A DNA stretch of 64,000 nucleotides from Bacteroidota bacterium (GCA_023437225.1 JAEZGS010000011.1:248001-312000), one strand, 5' to 3'; counted from the first letter of the stretch, positions 35,197-44,564 are shown. Numbers and translations are program-made. The notes: generated by a model not told the origin, from the letters alone.

Positions 35197-35221
35197 GAAA
35201 GCCGCGAATACCGCGGCTTTC
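35197..35221. terminator. Bidirectional hairpin between convergent genes
   Basis: Perfect 10-base stem GAAAGCCGCG (35197-35206) and CGCGGCTTTC (35212-35221) with a 5-base loop, midway between the universal stress protein stop (35177) and the desaturase stop (35245). Strong T runs are absent on both sides, so it may stop transcription in both directions with moderate strength. Confidence 0.7.
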
Positions 35222-35244
35222 AGCATTATAATAGTATAACAGAT

Positions 35245-36312
35245 CTAGCTTCTTCCCATTTGCCTGAGGAACGAAACGTGTGATGCTACTGCATAACGTA
35301 CACGAGGGTACTCAATATAAGAAATGCCATAGTCCGCACATGCTTTACGGATGATCTTGCTGATCTCCGGGTAATGAATATGAGAGATTTTTGGAAACAG
35401 GTGATGCTCGATCTGAAAATTTAATCCGCCTACAAGCCATGACACGAGTCGATTATGGGTAGCGAAGTTTGCTGTTGTCTTAAGCTGGTGGATAGCCCAT
35501 TCATCTTCCATTTTGCCGGTAACTTCGTCGGGCATCGGGAAGGCGGTATGCTCTACTGTGTGTGCTAACTGGAATACAATGCTTATTACAAATCCGGCAA
35601 AGCAGGTGAATACAAGGAAGCCAATTAGCCACGATGTAAATCCAAGCATATAGATGGGAATGGCCACATACAAGGCAAGGTTCAATAACTTGAATCCCCA
35701 GAAGCTGATGTGGTCACCAACGCTCATTTTTTTGATAGGGGTAACACCGATGCTCTTCTTAAAATATTTCTGGTAATCAAGTACAAATATCCACAACAGG
35801 TATAAAAGCGAATAGAGAACCCAGAAGTACCAATGCTGATATTTATGAAACTTATATTTCTTCTGCGTGCTGCTCATCCGCATCCAGGGTTGAATGTCAA
35901 TATCATCGTCTACACCGTCAACATTTGTATATGCGTGGTGTATCACGTTGTGTTTAATATTCCACATGAAGCTGTTACCGCCAAGAATATTCAATGAGAA
36001 GGCTGCGATCGAATTTACTGTAGGGTTGGTACTAAAGCTCCCGTGTGCCCCATCATGCATTACATTGAAGCCTATTGCAGCTACTACGGAACCTAGCAAT
36101 AAACATTCGAGAATTGCAAAGAAAGGTGCAGGTGTGAAAAAAACAAGATGCACGTAAATGCCTGCAAAGAGCACTGCAAGAATCAGCGCTTTAGAATAGA
36201 GGTTCCAATTACCCGTGGGTGACTTACCCATCTTCTGGAAGTACTCATTTGTCCTGCGTTTCAGCTCTGCATGAAAGGAAGGCTGGACATTGGAAAATTT
36301 CGGTGTTGCCAT
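35245..36312 (-). CDS. Fatty acid desaturase (front-end-like, no cytochrome b5 domain)
   Basis: A 355-residue membrane desaturase with the three histidine boxes: HDGAH, HNVIHH, and QIEHH near the C-terminus, plus four hydrophobic helices. Gln instead of His at the start of the third box is typical of front-end (delta-5/delta-6-type) desaturases, but those of eukaryotes carry a fused cytochrome b5, absent here. It should introduce a double bond into a membrane lipid acyl chain with ferredoxin or another donor. ATG 36312 is used over TTG 36318. It lies 74 bases downstream of bshB1 on the same strand and has its own -7 element. Confidence 0.9.
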   Translation of the reverse strand: MATPKFSNVQPSFHAELKRRTNEYFQKMGKSPTGNWNLYSKALILAVLFAGIYVHLVFFTPAPFFAILECLLLGSVVAAIGFNVMHDGAHGSFSTNPTVNSIAAFSLNILGGNSFMWNIKHNVIHHAYTNVDGVDDDIDIQPWMRMSSTQKKYKFHKYQHWYFWVLYSLLYLLWIFVLDYQKYFKKSIGVTPIKKMSVGDHISFWGFKLLNLALYVAIPIYMLGFTSWLIGFLVFTCFAGFVISIVFQLAHTVEHTAFPMPDEVTGKMEDEWAIHQLKTTANFATHNRLVSWLVGGLNFQIEHHLFPKISHIHYPEISKIIRKACADYGISYIEYPRVRYAVASHVSFLRQMGRS

Positions 36313-36334
36313 GATCAATAGTTAAAACAGATTG

Positions 36335-36342
36335 CAAAGGTA
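36335..36342 (-). promoter_or_regulatory. -7 element upstream of desaturase gene
   Basis: TACCTTTG on the minus strand (36342-36335) is a full match to TAnnTTTG, with a predicted start near 36328, 16 bases before the ATG. A clear -33 TTG is missing. Confidence 0.45.
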
Positions 36343-36386
36343 ATGGTTTCCACCCCTTATGGGTGTTAAAGAAAATAAGTATACTG

Positions 36387-37121
36387 CTACGTTTCAACCT
36401 GGATAAGTGAATCAAGGTTTCGGATACCAATCTTCTTTTCGCTAACAAAACCTTCTGCATATTTTACGCCGATTCTTTTACCAAACATCCTTGCACGCGC
36501 AATAACACTGTCGAGGAAATCAGGTGTTGAAATATAGGTCTGGGGTCCATCCTCATCGCCACTGCTGTTGAATTGGGTGGAATAGGCTTCTATCGACTTC
36601 ATCCTCAATTCAAAAACATCAGATATGTCAATTAAAACATCCGGTTCATGGTACCAGTCCTGGATATAGTGAAGTACGATTTTTGGCCTCCATTTCTCCT
36701 GTGGTTCGCCATTGACGTCGAAGGTGTTTATTTTCGCGAGCCCTGAAAGGAAACATGCATCCCGTATAAGCTGGCCTGCCCGCCCGTGGTCGGGATGGCG
36801 ATCATAGAGTGTGTTTCCGAAAACAATTTCAGGTTTATATTCACGGATCTTAGCGATCAGTTGCAATTGATGCTCTTCATCGTTCTTAAAAAATCCATCT
36901 CGCATTTTCAGGTTATCGCGCGCAGAAACGCCCAGGATCTGAGCGGCTTGCGAAGCTTCTGCATACCGGGTATCGATAGTGCCGCGAGTACCAAGTTCGC
37001 CCTGTGTAAGGTCAACAATGCCCACTTGTTTTCCGTTACGTACTTCATTTAAGATGGCTCCCGAACAACCAAGTTCTACGTCATCGGGATGAACACCAAT
37101 TGCCAGTATATCTAGTTTCAT
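36387..37121 (-). CDS. bshB1: Bacillithiol biosynthesis deacetylase BshB1
   Basis: A 244-residue LmbE/PIG-L family zinc deacetylase. The N-terminal AIGVHPDDVELGCSG contains the HPDD metal/catalytic motif, and YDRHPDHGRAGQLIRDA supplies the second histidine pair typical of BshB1. It removes acetyl from GlcNAc-malate to give GlcN-malate, the second step of bacillithiol synthesis. The YtxJ-like protein at 15717-16046 uses the same thiol. BshA and BshC are not in the window. The gene is divergent from lpdA with 111 bases between the starts, a gap that includes a degenerate seven-base array. Confidence 0.93.
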   Translation of the reverse strand: MKLDILAIGVHPDDVELGCSGAILNEVRNGKQVGIVDLTQGELGTRGTIDTRYAEASQAAQILGVSARDNLKMRDGFFKNDEEHQLQLIAKIREYKPEIVFGNTLYDRHPDHGRAGQLIRDACFLSGLAKINTFDVNGEPQEKWRPKIVLHYIQDWYHEPDVLIDISDVFELRMKSIEAYSTQFNSSGDEDGPQTYISTPDFLDSVIARARMFGKRIGVKYAEGFVSEKKIGIRNLDSLIQVET

Positions 37122-37131
37122 TGCCCAAAAA

Positions 37132-37180
37132 TAATCTGTAATTGATAATTCGTAATCTCTAAATCAAAATCATAAATCAA
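37132..37180. repeat. Degenerate seven-base tandem array (TAATCTN-like)
   Basis: Seven consecutive heptamers read TAATCTG, TAATTGA, TAATTCG, TAATCTC, TAAATCA, AAATCAT, AAATCAA. Only the first three to four positions of each unit are conserved, but the phase is kept over 49 bases. It fills the middle of the divergent intergenic region between bshB1 and lpdA. Confidence 0.5.
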
Positions 37181-37232
37181 AGAGGCTTAAATTCGCACTC
37201 GCTACTTTGCATTAATTATTAAAACATTACGA

Positions 37233-38636
37233 ATGTCATACGATGTAATTGTATTAGGAAGCGGACCTGGTGGCTATGTTGCGGCCATTCGTGCGTCGCA
37301 GTTAGGACTTAAGACCGCGATCATTGAAAAAGAAAGCCTGGGAGGAATTTGTCTTAACTGGGGTTGCATTCCCACCAAGGCGCTGCTGAAGAGTGCATCC
37401 GTTTATGAAAATATAAAACATGCCGCTGACTTCGGTATTGAAGCATCGGGTACTCCAAAGTTCGATGCTGTTATCAAGCGAAGCAGGGGTGTTGCAGATA
37501 AGATGAGCAAGGGAGTTCAATTCCTGATGAGAAAGAATAAGATCGATGTGCATATGGGATTTGGAAAGATCACCGGCAAAGGTAAGATCGAAGTGACGGC
37601 ACAAGACGGTACAAAAAAAACTGTTGAGGGTACAAACATCATCATTGCAACGGGAGCAAGATCACGCCAGTTGCCATCAATGCCTATCGATGGTAAAAAG
37701 ATCATCGGTTACCGGGAAGCAATGGTATTGCCCCAGCAACCTAAATCGATGATTGTTGTAGGTAGCGGTGCGATAGGTGTTGAGTTCGCATATTTTTATA
37801 ATGCGATGGGAACGAAAGTGACTATCGTAGAATTCATGCCAAGGATTGTTCCCGTTGAAGATGAAGATATTTCGAAGGAACTGGAAAAGAACCTGAAAAA
37901 GAACGGCATTGACATTCTGGTGAACAGCGAAGTGACTAAAGTTGACACCGGGGGCAATGGTGTGAAAGCAACCATCAAAACGCAAAACGGCGAAACCTCA
38001 CTGGAAGCCGACATCCTCCTTTCTGCGGTAGGTATTACGTCTAACATTGAGGGAATCGGTCTGGAAGAAACAGGTATCAAAACCGAAAAAGGCAAGATCA
38101 CTGTAGACAAATATTACCAGACCTCCGTTCCCGGAATTTATGCAATCGGTGATTGTGTTCCGGGGCAGGCACTGGCGCATGTGGCTTCTAAAGAAGGCAT
38201 TGTGTGCGTCGAAAACATCGCCTTCAATCTTAAAAAATACCACCATCAGCCAGAACCGATCGACTATGGTAACGTTCCCGGATGTACTTATTGCACGCCG
38301 GAAATAGCTTCCGTTGGCTTAACTGAAAAACAGGCGAAAGATGCCGGCTATGAGATCAAAGTGGGTAAATTTCCATTGAGTGCATCCGGAAAGGCCAGTG
38401 CAGCGGGGCATACAGAAGGTTTCGTAAAAGTGATCTTTGATGCGAAATACGGTGAGTGGCTGGGTACACACATGATCGGGTACAATGTAACTGAGATGAT
38501 CGCGCAAACCGTGACAGCGAGGAAACTTGAGACCACTTACCATGAAGTACTCAACAGCATCCATCCGCACCCGACCATCAGTGAGAGCGTGAAAGATGCG
38601 ATTGAAGTTGCTTACGGCGAGGCAATACATCTTTAA
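37233..38636 (+). CDS. lpdA: Dihydrolipoyl dehydrogenase (E3)
   Basis: A 467-residue flavin disulfide reductase. FAD motif GSGPGGYVAA (9-18), redox-active GGICLNWGCIPTKALL with Cys40 and Cys45, NAD motif VGSGAIGVEFA, and the C-terminal active-site SIHPHPTISE are all intact. It reoxidises dihydrolipoamide on the E2 subunits of 2-oxo acid dehydrogenases with NAD+; the E2 at 21872 is a likely client. Standalone location away from the E1/E2 genes suggests it is shared by several complexes. A TACTTTGC hexamer-like element lies upstream, but it is one base short of the promoter consensus. Confidence 0.96.
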   Translation: MSYDVIVLGSGPGGYVAAIRASQLGLKTAIIEKESLGGICLNWGCIPTKALLKSASVYENIKHAADFGIEASGTPKFDAVIKRSRGVADKMSKGVQFLMRKNKIDVHMGFGKITGKGKIEVTAQDGTKKTVEGTNIIIATGARSRQLPSMPIDGKKIIGYREAMVLPQQPKSMIVVGSGAIGVEFAYFYNAMGTKVTIVEFMPRIVPVEDEDISKELEKNLKKNGIDILVNSEVTKVDTGGNGVKATIKTQNGETSLEADILLSAVGITSNIEGIGLEETGIKTEKGKITVDKYYQTSVPGIYAIGDCVPGQALAHVASKEGIVCVENIAFNLKKYHHQPEPIDYGNVPGCTYCTPEIASVGLTEKQAKDAGYEIKVGKFPLSASGKASAAGHTEGFVKVIFDAKYGEWLGTHMIGYNVTEMIAQTVTARKLETTYHEVLNSIHPHPTISESVKDAIEVAYGEAIHL

Positions 38637-38715
38637 TAAATTAAATTTGTTATGGGAATCGGAGATTGGAATCTGTTTTGATTTCATTTACCGGTTCCCA
38701 TTTTTATATAAGCAC

Positions 38716-39435
38716 ATGAAATATTTTCTGAGCATATTATTGCTGTTAGTTTGTACTGCGGGTTTTGCGCAAAATGCGGCTCCATCTTTCTCTGTAAAGT
38801 GGGCCCCTGCATCTCTTGGCCTGGGTAAGATAACGATCGGAGGTGAATACAGTTTTCATCCCAAACGCTCCATTCAGCTGGTTGTGGGCATACCTGCCAC
38901 GATCACCCATAACATTGATTACGATGGTACAGACAGCGATGTCAAATTCAAAGGAACTTCCGTCCTGCTTGGTTTCCGGAACTACCTCGGAAAAAAGAAT
39001 GCAGCAGGTTTATACCTCGAGCCATACCTGAAATATTCCCGTCAGGAAGGATGGGGATTACTGGAAGGGCGGTTGATGAATGAGAAAGCGGTATTTGATA
39101 CGAAAGCCGAGTATTCAGGTTATGGAATAGGTGCGCAACTCGGTTACCAGTTTGTAATTTCGAACCACTTCGTTATTGACCTATATTTCGTTGGACCGGA
39201 AGCGAACATCAGCACGTTCAAAACTGTAGCCAACGACAGGACATCCAATCTTCCCTGGACCGAGCAACAGGCACGCGAGGCAGAAAGAGACATTGTAGAT
39301 GTTATCGAAGATGTGCCTTACCTGGGCAAGCGTACTGATGTCCGCGTAGATGCCGCCAAGAAACAAGTGACACTCGATTACGATGGATTTGTTCCATCCT
39401 TAAGGTTCGGAGTGTCTTTTGGATGGAGATTCTAA
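38716..39435 (+). CDS. Outer-membrane beta-barrel protein, DUF3575-like
   Basis: A 239-residue protein with signal peptide (KYFLSILLLLVCTAGFAQ) and beta-strand pattern: SLGLGKITIGGEYSFHPKRSIQL, VLLGFRNYLGKKNAAGLYLEPYL, YGIGAQLGYQFV and a terminal LRFGVSFGWRF with aromatic end, as in DUF3575 barrels. No function known. ATG 38716 begins the signal; the longer frame upstream overlaps lpdA and lacks a signal. The last 17 bases share sequence with a TTG-started extension of the following gene, but that start is not used here. Confidence 0.82.
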   Translation: MKYFLSILLLLVCTAGFAQNAAPSFSVKWAPASLGLGKITIGGEYSFHPKRSIQLVVGIPATITHNIDYDGTDSDVKFKGTSVLLGFRNYLGKKNAAGLYLEPYLKYSRQEGWGLLEGRLMNEKAVFDTKAEYSGYGIGAQLGYQFVISNHFVIDLYFVGPEANISTFKTVANDRTSNLPWTEQQAREAERDIVDVIEDVPYLGKRTDVRVDAAKKQVTLDYDGFVPSLRFGVSFGWRF

Positions 39436-39457
39436 GATCCACCACAATAATGTGCAT

Positions 39458-40591
39458 ATGAACCTGTCAATTTGGGAAAAGCAATCTTTTTTTGCTCCCG
39501 CAGACTGCCTTATTATTGGAAGCGGTTTCGTGGGACTTTGGTCGGCATATTGGCTGAAGAAAAAAGATCCCCGGTTGCGGATAACCATTTTAGAAAGAGG
39601 ACTAATACCCAGCGGTGCAAGCACCCGAAACGCGGGATTTGCGTGTTTCGGAAGTCTCACAGAATTGCTGGCGGACGCCGATATCATGGGCATCGACAGA
39701 ACCCTGGAATTGGTAGAAATGAGATATAAGGGAATTGAACGTATCCGAAAAACATTCCCCGGGAAACAGATTGATTTTGAGCCATCCGGTGGATTTGACT
39801 TACTCACAGATAAAGACAGGCAGCAATATTCCGATCTGGACAGTAGGATTGAATGGCTTAACAGGCAGTTGAAAACGATCACGGGAAATAAAGCAACTTT
39901 TCAAGTGGTCAGTGAGCGGATCAGTGAATTGGGGCTAACCGGGTTCTCGACAATGATTGAAAACCGTTTCGAAGGTGGATTGCACTCGGGTAAGTTGTGC
40001 CAGCAGCTTCTTGCACTCGTGCAGGGAATGGGTGTCACAATCCTCAACGGAATGGATGTTACCACCCTGGAACGTTCTTCTGATGGTTTCATAGCCCACC
40101 TCAGCCAGCTACCTGAATTAATGGCATTGCAGGTGCTGATATGCACAAACGCATTTGCGACGAAATTGCTTCCTGACATAGAGGTGGTGCCAGCGAGAGG
40201 GCAGGTTTTGCTGACATCTCCCATAGAGGATCTTCCCTTGAAGGGCACATTCCACTATGATCATGGATACTATTATTTCCGAAACCTGGGTGACCGCATT
40301 TTGCTCGGAGGTGCTCGCAACAAGGACTTTTTAAGTGAACAAACACTTGAAATCGAGACCACAGGCGTGATCCAGACCGAGTTAGAGCGTTTCCTTTCTG
40401 AACACATCCTGGCCGGCCGGGAATATCACATAACCGATCGATGGAGTGGAATAATGGCGATGGGTCCTGAAAAACTGCCGGTGATCCGCCAGGTGGAAGA
40501 CGGCCTGTTTTGCGCTGTCCGTATGAGTGGAATGGGAGTCGCCCTGGCGCCGATAGCAGGTCAGAAAATTGCCCGCATGATGCTTCAATAA
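39458..40591 (+). CDS. FAD-dependent oxidoreductase (D-amino-acid-oxidase family)
   Basis: A 377-residue flavoprotein. The dinucleotide motif CLIIGSGFVGLWSAYWL begins at about residue 17, followed by the acidic FAD-ribose binder TILERG and STRNAGFA, where the Ser-Thr-Arg-Asn contact region is typical of DAO/glycine-oxidase relatives. The C-terminal GMGVALAPIAGQKIA is the closing FAD loop. It probably oxidises an amine or amino acid. Substrate unknown. ATG 39458 is preferred, because the earlier TTG 39419 overlaps the barrel gene. No other catabolic genes are near. Confidence 0.87.
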   Translation: MNLSIWEKQSFFAPADCLIIGSGFVGLWSAYWLKKKDPRLRITILERGLIPSGASTRNAGFACFGSLTELLADADIMGIDRTLELVEMRYKGIERIRKTFPGKQIDFEPSGGFDLLTDKDRQQYSDLDSRIEWLNRQLKTITGNKATFQVVSERISELGLTGFSTMIENRFEGGLHSGKLCQQLLALVQGMGVTILNGMDVTTLERSSDGFIAHLSQLPELMALQVLICTNAFATKLLPDIEVVPARGQVLLTSPIEDLPLKGTFHYDHGYYYFRNLGDRILLGGARNKDFLSEQTLEIETTGVIQTELERFLSEHILAGREYHITDRWSGIMAMGPEKLPVIRQVEDGLFCAVRMSGMGVALAPIAGQKIARMMLQ

Positions 40592-40670
40592 CTCATCCAA
40601 CCTGCATTTCCTGTTGATAATTGGTGTATTCCGCCAACGTCGTAAACCGTAATTTGTATCGGTATTCTTC

Positions 40671-40678
40671 TATATTTG
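40671..40678 (+). promoter_or_regulatory. -7 element upstream of smc
   Basis: TATATTTG at 40671-40678 matches TAnnTTTG exactly. The predicted start near 40685 gives a 15-base leader before the GTG at 40700 and excludes the TTG at 40676 as translation start. A TTTG at 40653 is nearer (14 bases) than the usual spacing. Confidence 0.55.
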
Positions 40679-40699
40679 CCATCCTCAAAATTGAAAATT

Positions 40700-43600
40700 G
40701 TGCGTTTAAAGAGTCTGGAAATAAAGGGTTTTAAAAGCTTTGCTGATAAGACCGTTGTGAATTTTGATGACAATATCACCGGAATTGTTGGTCCGAATGG
40801 TTGCGGCAAGAGCAATATCATTGACAGCATTCGTTGGGTGATCGGGGAGCAGAAGATCAGTCACCTAAGGTCTGAAAATCTTGACAGCCTTGTTTTCAAT
40901 GGTTCGAAAACCCGCTCCGCGAGCGGTCTTGCCGAGGTGAGCCTGACGTTTGAAAATACCCGCAACCTATTGCCTACTGAATTCAATACTGTAACCATAA
41001 CCCGCAAGTTCTACAAGAGCGGGGAAAGTGAGTACCGGTTGAACGATGTAAGTTGTCGATTGAAAGATATTCAGAACCTGTTCATGGATACAGGTGTAAG
41101 CACCGACTCTTATGCCATCATTGAATTAGGAATGGTGGATGATATCATCAAGGACAAGGATAATAGTCGGCGCCGTATGCTTGAACAGGCCGCTGGTATC
41201 ACTATATACAAAACGCGTAAGAAGGAAGCAAAACAGAAGCTAGACGCCACAGAGCAGGATCTGGCGCGCATTGAAGATCTCTTGTTTGAGATCCATAACC
41301 AATTGAAGTCGCTCGAGAACCAGGCTAAAAAAGCAGAGAAGTACTATGAGATAAAAAAAGAATATCGGGAGATCAGTATTGAACTGGCCAAAGCTTCGCT
41401 CGAAGGTTTCAATCTTACCTATCGAACACTTAATGAGCAAACTGAAACCGAAACCGATAAGAAATTAAAGCTCGAATCTCTGATCGCCAATGAGGAAGCT
41501 TCCATTGAACAGGAAAAAGTTGGTTTCATTGAAAAAGAGCGGGCTCTCCAATCGATGCAACATGAGTTCAATGAACTCTTGCAGAAACTACGTACCCGGG
41601 AGAATGAAAAGAACCTTGCGTCGCAGCGACTTAACTTCCTGAAAGAAAAAGAAGAGAACCTAACCGACTTCCTCCAGAAAAGTGAAGGACAGTTAAAAGG
41701 ACTCGAAGAAAGCATTGAATTCACACAGTTGCAGGTGGAGGAGGAGCGTTCGAAGCTGGAAGGATATGAAGAGCAATTGGAAAACTTGCGTGAAAGTGTT
41801 GATGAGCGCCGGATCACTTTTGATGAGAAAAGAAAATATGTTGACAGCCTGCGAGGCGAGAATTTAAACATGCAACGAAGCCAATTCGATGCTGAAAAGA
41901 AAGTAGCAGTTGCCGATACTTCCATTCAAAATATGCAGCAGGCAATTCAACGCATGGAAGAAGAGCGGGAGATCAGGAATAGCCAGGCAAAGCAACTCGA
42001 AGAGGAAAGGTATTCTCGCGAGCAGGAGTTGGAGCGCAGAAAGCAGGACCTGCGACAATTACAGGATCAGCATGAGCGTACGAAGGAGCAGATCTTACAG
42101 ACTCAATCGAACATGGAATTGCTCAGACAGGAACTTGCTGAAGAGAATCGTAAACTCGATGCAAAACGCAATGAGCACGATCTTCTCAAAAGCCTTATTG
42201 ATTCTATGGAGGGTTATCCTGAAAGCGTCAAATTCCTGCACAACAATAAGAACTGGAATTTTACATCACCGGTTTTGTCGGACATCATATATGTAAAAGA
42301 AGAATACCGCGCTGCTGTAGAGAATGTGCTTGAACCCTACCTCAATTATTATGTGGTCAACGATCTTGCGGAGGGTATGCAGGCCGTTCATTTATTGGAT
42401 GAAAACAAGAAAGGTAAAGCGAACTTTTTCCTTCTTGATAAAGTGAATGCTGCGGTAATGACAGACACTCATGCGGTGCCGGGTACGATATCAGCACTTG
42501 ATGTAATTGAAGTAGATGAACAATATCAACAACTCGCGCAACAGTTATTAGGCAACGTATTCATCGCGGAGAACGAAGATGCTTTGCAAAATAGCAATGG
42601 GTCTGTAATTCTTGAAAAGACAGGTAAATATGTAAAAGGAAAGTATAGTTTAACTGGTGGTTCCGTAGGACTGTTCGAAGGAAAGAAAATTGGTCGTGCA
42701 AAAAACCTGGAAAAATTAAGAGAACAAATAACTCAACAGGAGAAAGTTGTTTCTGACCTCAAAGCTTCCATTCAGGAAAAACATAATGAAGTTATCGCCT
42801 ATAACGAGCAACTGAAAGAAACTGCTATAAAGCAGGCGCAGGATGATATTAACCGACTGACCAATTTAGTATTCTCACTGCAGAATAAAATGGAGAACAT
42901 TCAGTCGCTTCAAAGCAGCTCCCAGTCGAGGTTAGAGGAGATGCAATTAAATCTCGAAGAAACGATTGCTTCGATTGAAGGAACAAGAGGTGAATGGACC
43001 AAGCTGGTAAGTAGTCTGAATGAGTTGAAAGAAAAGTTGCAGTTTGCTGAAGCGGAATTCAAAGACGCCGAGAGATCGTATACAAACGTGCAGGCAGAAT
43101 TCAATGAATTTAACTTGCAGGTGACACGTCAGCAGAGTCGCATCAACGGTCTCTTGCAGGAAAAGCAGTTTAAAACGAATCAGCTGAATGATCTCCGACA
43201 GCAGATAGATACTAATGCAGCGCAATTGAAGGTGACAGTGGAAAGTATCAGCGAAAGCGAGATCGCACTTCAATCAGCAGAACAAAGTCTTGTTGAACTC
43301 CTGCGTCGAAAGGAGCAGGATGAGAAGATACTTAATGAAGCTGACCAGGCATATTATAATATACGCAATGCACTTGGTGAAAAGGAAAGTGAATTAAGGC
43401 ATAAGGTCAAGGAGAAGGAGATGATTGAGCACTTGCTCAGCGAGATCAAGGACAAGCTGAACGATCTTAAATTACATCTGGCGGGAATGAAAGAGAGGTT
43501 GAGTGTTGAGTTTCGTATTAATCTCGATGAGATCATTGATCAGCCTCGCATTGGTGACACACCTACTGAGGAACTGCAGGAAAAAAGTGACCGGATGAAG

Positions 43601-44221
43601 AAGAGGTTGGAAAACCTCGGCGAAGTCAATCCTACTGCGATAGAAGCGTTCACAGAAATGAAGAAGCGTTATGAATTCATCCTGGAACAAAAGAATGATC
43701 TCGTAACTGCAAAGGACAGTCTCCTGCAAACCATCCAGGAGGTGGAAGCCACAGCTAACCAGCAGTTCCTTGATACGTTCAATAGTGTACGCGAGAATTT
43801 CCAGAAAGTATTTAAGGCGTTATTTACCGAAGACGATACGGCGGATCTCGTTTTGGAGAACCCCGAAAACCTGGCTGAGACAGGAATAGATATCATTGCG
43901 AAGCCAAAAGGGAAGCGACCTTCATCGATCACGCAATTAAGCGGAGGCGAAAAAACGCTCACGGCTACGGCACTGTTGTTTTCTATTTATCTGATCAAGC
44001 CTGCACCGTTTTGTATTCTTGACGAGGTAGACGCGCCGCTTGACGATGCGAATGTTGGAAAGTTCACCAATATGATCCGGAAGTTTAGTGAAGAAAGTCA
44101 GTTCATCATCGTTACACACAATAAACAAACAATGAGCGCGGTGGATGTGATATATGGAGTAACAATGCAGGAGCCCGGTGTGAGCAAACTGGTGCCTGTT
44201 GATTTCCGCAATTTGAATTGA
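40700..44221 (+). CDS. smc: Chromosome segregation ATPase SMC
   Basis: A 1173-residue SMC from GTG 40700. N-terminal head: LKSLEIKGFKSFADKT and Walker A GPNGCGKSNIID. Two long coiled-coil arms (about 165-500 and 680-1000) flank a hinge domain (about 515-670, containing GYPESVKFL and KYSLTGGSVGLFEGKKIGRAK). The C-terminal head has signature LSGGEKTLTATALLF and Walker B FCILDEVDAPLDDAN. It condenses and segregates the chromosome with ScpA/ScpB, whose genes are not here. A promoter element lies just upstream and a strong terminator just after, so it is monocistronic. Confidence 0.96.
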   Translation: MRLKSLEIKGFKSFADKTVVNFDDNITGIVGPNGCGKSNIIDSIRWVIGEQKISHLRSENLDSLVFNGSKTRSASGLAEVSLTFENTRNLLPTEFNTVTITRKFYKSGESEYRLNDVSCRLKDIQNLFMDTGVSTDSYAIIELGMVDDIIKDKDNSRRRMLEQAAGITIYKTRKKEAKQKLDATEQDLARIEDLLFEIHNQLKSLENQAKKAEKYYEIKKEYREISIELAKASLEGFNLTYRTLNEQTETETDKKLKLESLIANEEASIEQEKVGFIEKERALQSMQHEFNELLQKLRTRENEKNLASQRLNFLKEKEENLTDFLQKSEGQLKGLEESIEFTQLQVEEERSKLEGYEEQLENLRESVDERRITFDEKRKYVDSLRGENLNMQRSQFDAEKKVAVADTSIQNMQQAIQRMEEEREIRNSQAKQLEEERYSREQELERRKQDLRQLQDQHERTKEQILQTQSNMELLRQELAEENRKLDAKRNEHDLLKSLIDSMEGYPESVKFLHNNKNWNFTSPVLSDIIYVKEEYRAAVENVLEPYLNYYVVNDLAEGMQAVHLLDENKKGKANFFLLDKVNAAVMTDTHAVPGTISALDVIEVDEQYQQLAQQLLGNVFIAENEDALQNSNGSVILEKTGKYVKGKYSLTGGSVGLFEGKKIGRAKNLEKLREQITQQEKVVSDLKASIQEKHNEVIAYNEQLKETAIKQAQDDINRLTNLVFSLQNKMENIQSLQSSSQSRLEEMQLNLEETIASIEGTRGEWTKLVSSLNELKEKLQFAEAEFKDAERSYTNVQAEFNEFNLQVTRQQSRINGLLQEKQFKTNQLNDLRQQIDTNAAQLKVTVESISESEIALQSAEQSLVELLRRKEQDEKILNEADQAYYNIRNALGEKESELRHKVKEKEMIEHLLSEIKDKLNDLKLHLAGMKERLSVEFRINLDEIIDQPRIGDTPTEELQEKSDRMKKRLENLGEVNPTAIEAFTEMKKRYEFILEQKNDLVTAKDSLLQTIQEVEATANQQFLDTFNSVRENFQKVFKALFTEDDTADLVLENPENLAETGIDIIAKPKGKRPSSITQLSGGEKTLTATALLFSIYLIKPAPFCILDEVDAPLDDANVGKFTNMIRKFSEESQFIIVTHNKQTMSAVDVIYGVTMQEPGVSKLVPVDFRNLN

Positions 44222-44254
44222 TGTTTAAGCTATAACTTATTGAGTATAAGAGTG

Positions 44255-44279
44255 GCCGGGTTTAAAACCCGGCTTTTTT
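44255..44279 (+). terminator. Intrinsic terminator after smc
   Basis: GCCGGGTT (44255-44262) pairs with AACCCGGC (44266-44273), loop of three bases, followed by six Ts. It lies 33 bases after the smc stop. Confidence 0.92.
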
Positions 44280-44536
44280 GTGGACTTAAGGAAACAAAAC
44301 TGGTAAAGGGTTTTTCTGATCAGGATGTATTTCGAGTGGGTTCAGGCGCGGCATGTTTTTTTTGCACGGGCAGGTAGAAGCACAAATCCTATCACGAAAA
44401 ATTCCAGATTATGAATACATCACCTAGGCGTATCTCCTTTAAACTCATGAAGTTTCCTCTTAGATGATCGCGAATTTGAACTTTGGTCAATGTCAGCCTT
44501 GAGATTAATCATTTCACTTAAGATGCATTGTCATAA

Positions 44537-44564
44537 TTGACGGATGTGAAGCGGCTTAGCTTTG
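44537..44564 (+). promoter_or_regulatory. Bacteroidota-type promoter for yceI cluster
   Basis: TTG at 44537-44539, a 17-base spacer and TAGCTTTG at 44557-44564 form a full -33/-7 promoter. Transcription would start near 44571, 32 bases before the yceI ATG. The downstream genes use highly biased codons, so strong expression is expected. Confidence 0.68.

Noticed and set aside
37126..37133. TATTTTTG element directly before the bshB1 start on the minus strand
   Set aside because: It would start transcription at the ATG itself, and there is no -33 partner; probably a chance match in AT-rich sequence.
37211..37220. TACTTTGC upstream of lpdA, and the same sequence upstream of cinA
   Set aside because: Resembles the -7 element but is one base too short between TA and TTTG; left out as promoter despite its recurrence at two genes.
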